The translations under genes were made by a program, and so were the position numbers. Below, in pieces: positions 61,565-64,000 of a DNA stretch of 64,000 bases. This DNA is from Hetaerina americana (lineage: Eukaryota > Arthropoda > Insecta > Odonata > Calopterygidae), in the NCBI GenBank assembly GCA_022747635.1, contig JAKTNV010000001.1, positions 29,305,990 to 29,369,989 on the forward strand, read 5' to 3'. How positions within the stretch are numbered: position 1 is the first letter of the stretch; every line of letters starts with the position of its first letter. A model generated the notes under the pieces. It was not told the DNA's origin, did not search any database, and saw only the letters and a list, made by a program, of their open reading frames with translations.

Positions 61565-63046
61565 AGGCAAACTTGATTTCGAGATAGAAAGGGCATTAAG
61601 GGAACTGAAATCAAACAAGGCCGTGAGCCGGATAAAGTTCATGCGGAACTAGTTAAGGGCATAGAAAAGCAAGGAATGAAGAGTTTGATGACTTAATTCG
61701 TAGCATTTCTGAAGGAGGAATTTGGCCGGAAGATTTTTTTTGATCAATGTTAATTTTCATCCCAAAAAGGGAAAGGCAGAGTTATACTTAAGGAATACAG
61801 AACAATAAGTTTGATTTCGCAGGCAGCTGAAGAGGTACTTAGGACCATCATCTTCAAAAGCATAGAGCAGAAGGGAAATGATTGCTTAGGGAATTTCAAT
61901 TTTGGTTCAGAAAGGGGAGAGGCGCGCGTAATGAATGTCTTACAGTAACGAGGTCACTAATAGCGGGGCACAATCGAGGATCAATAATAGGATCCAATCA
62001 AGATGTATTTGTTTGGTTCGCAGATTTTGAGGAGGCGTTCGATATAGTGAATTGGGTAGGATTAATGAATATTTTGCAGAAAAAAGGGGCAGATTGGAGC
62101 ATCAGGCGATTTATTCGCAATCTTCGCTTATCTCAAGGCTGCTCTGATGCGTGTGGCGGATGGACAACCGGGATGGTCAGTGTTAGGAAGAGGCGTTATT
62201 CCATTATCACAAGTTATTTTCAACGCATTTGTTGAGGAAAGGGTTAATAGAGACATAAAGAACTGGAGATAGGAATGGAAGTTGGCGGTAAATCAACTCA
62301 ATTAATTAGCAATATAATCATTTTAGTTTGCTGGTGATCAGACTTTATTTAGCCAGTCAGCCAACATGTTACAATCATTGCAGAGTGCATTAGAAAATCT
62401 GTGTGATAGGTCTGAGGTGGTGAGAACAAAATAACGTTATGAGGTTTTTGAGAAACAGACAGGCTAAATCAAACGTTAAAAGTATGATTCCATAAACTAG
62501 AGCTGGTGGAATACGTTACCCAGCTCGGAATTGGTTAGGTCTAAAGGTTGTTAATGGGTAAATAAAAAGAAAAATTGTATTGGACCAAGAAGATTTCACA
62601 AGGAGGAGAGAATTGATGACAGGAAAGTTGAGCAAGGATATTAAGAAAATACTCGTTAAAACTTTGATATGGCTAGTGGTTTTGTATGATGCGGAAAGAT
62701 GATTTTTAAAACATGGTGACAATCGAGGATTGTAGGATCTTGAAATATGGGTGTGGAGATGGTGAAATGGACAGAAAGGCAAACAAACGACACATTTCTA
62801 GACATGGTCAGGGAGAAGGAAGCATTTTTTCGGAAAAAATCCGAAGGAGACATGATACAGAGCATTTTGATTGGAAATGGGATGTTGGAGACTTTGATAG
62901 ATAGGATAATCTTAAACAGATGAGAATGGGATAGGAAAAGGAGAGGAATGTTGTATGGGATGAAGCGAGGAAGGAAGCATGCGGAATTAATGGGAGGGAA
63001 TTGATTTTTATCTTATGGGAAACAATACCGATTATTATAATAATTG
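61565..63046 (+). pseudogene. Decayed LINE reverse transcriptase, same family as 29448
   Basis: In order, with frameshifts: IERALRELKSNKAV (about 61585), GGIWPED (about 61714), FRKGRGARNE (about 61905), WFADFEEAFDIVNW (about 62013-62055), LVKTLIWLVVLYDAE (about 62655-62695) and GMLYGMKRGRKHAEL (about 62948-62990). Each matches the intact LINE protein at residues 518-531, 563-568, 625-634, 656-668, 869-883 and 972-985. The catalytic FADD is FAGD here (62327-62338), so even without frameshifts the polymerase would be dead. The endonuclease half is absent: it is a 5'-truncated copy. The 3' end is an ATTATTATAATAATT tail near 63046. Confidence 0.8.
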
Positions 63047-64000
63047 TTTTTCCAATTCCCTTGGGACTTCAAAAAATACTTCTGACTCAAAAAAATATAT
63101 TTTATGATTTTCTCTAAGCGATAATTTTGCCAATCATTGATTGATTCATGCCGATTAGAGAGTTATTATAGGATTGAAATGAATACTTTTGAATTCATTG
63201 GTAAAAAATTATGGGTCAGGGTTAAAGAAAGTGTTTTTGAGCATCAAAATGAAAATTCATGAGAAATATTTCTACTATGCCGTTTTTTAAAGAAAACAGT
63301 TATTCACAATTTTAAGGAAGAGTTTTCAAGAGTCTTAAAAAAGAAGAATGACCCGGTAGAACGATTTTTTCCCGTAGTGTTCATAATGCTAAGTGATACG
63401 ATTAAAAAGAAAAAAGAATGCGTCATAAATTAAATCACTGACATCAATGGGTTCCGGGGTAATTATGCTAACGACATGAAAGCTCTCAGCAACGCTGGAG
63501 CAATTTATTTGTTAAATTCCTAGAGCGTTATTCATTTATCTCCCAGAAGCAAGATGTGTTTTCTTCGAAAATAGGACGCTAAAATAAGAACCAAAATAGA
63601 AGACCAAAATAAATGGAAAAAAATCCGCATTTGAACCTCTTTTTCCTTTAGAACGAGTTTTAAGCACGTTTTTCTTCCATTTACATCACTTCTCCACTGT
63701 GCTACAGACCGGGATCGCACACAATCCATTTACCTTCCTGGTGGGGCGATGCGCTTCGCTGCCCACTTCATTTTTACGCAGAAAAAGCGCTCGTCTCCTA
63801 CTTACCCCTAAGTCATTTCAAGGAATCTTCGATAATGGTTGCAAAAACGTTTCCAATTCCGAAGCATTTTGTTCACTTACGGAACTTATAGTATTACGGA
63901 GTTTCCGCGAAACGACGCTATATTAGGCCCACCGCGGGAAAGATCGCCGATGAAAGTGAAAGTTGATGTGAAATAGTCTCTCGCGAAATTTCTCGTCATC
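63047..64000. other. AT-rich non-coding DNA
   Basis: Nothing recognised up to the window end. Confidence 0.45.

Overview
This is a window of a eukaryotic nuclear genome, almost certainly arthropod and most likely insect. It carries an RTE-like non-LTR retrotransposon (LINE), DD34D mariner transposons, tRNA-derived SINEs and very long (AT)n microsatellites. I found no host protein exon, rRNA or free-standing tRNA gene. The two long readable proteins are both transposon enzymes. Most other open frames are translations of microsatellites or of skewed GC-rich DNA. The species cannot be named from sequence alone.

Layout. 1-28.3 kb is AT-rich, non-coding DNA broken by short CpG/GC-rich segments every 2-5 kb. 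It also holds a decayed LINE C-terminus (about 4.2-4.5 kb), tRNA-derived SINEs near 1.7, 7.7, 11.1, 17.1 and 17.65 kb (those at 7.7 and 17.1 kb keep target-site duplications), a run of three hairpins at 5.29-5.50 kb, and a near-perfect 91-bp-arm inverted repeat at 19.57-19.77 kb. 28.6-33.0 kb is a nested mobile-DNA block: two inverted-repeat elements, (AT)n, a full-length LINE with an intact 991-aa endonuclease/reverse transcriptase on the minus strand, (AT)n, then a hairpin. 33-44 kb holds two copies of a MITE-like element, a hammerhead-ribozyme-like motif near 35.5 kb, two LINE fragments near 39 kb and a SINE at 42.4 kb. 44-61 kb contains three different mariner families: a 923-bp internally deleted copy, a 753-bp-core internally deleted copy, and a complete 1,325-bp copy with an intact 354-aa transposase. 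A 60-bp unit derived from a LINE 3' end occurs identically three times beside them, always in AT microsatellite. 47.6-48.9 kb and 61.6-63.0 kb are decayed LINE reverse-transcriptase relics.

How the parts work together. The LINE enzyme could copy its own RNA and, by trans-mobilisation, SINEs. The SINE and LINE 3' ends both show a small hairpin followed by GATTAC. The intact mariner transposase could act on its own inverted repeats; the two deleted mariners have different repeats and cannot make enzyme. Insertions cluster strikingly in (AT)n tracts. The most unusual material is the inverted-repeat family at 5.5, 19.6, 28.6 and 29.1 kb and the ribozyme-like motif at 35.5 kb, which may be related to Penelope-type terminal repeats.
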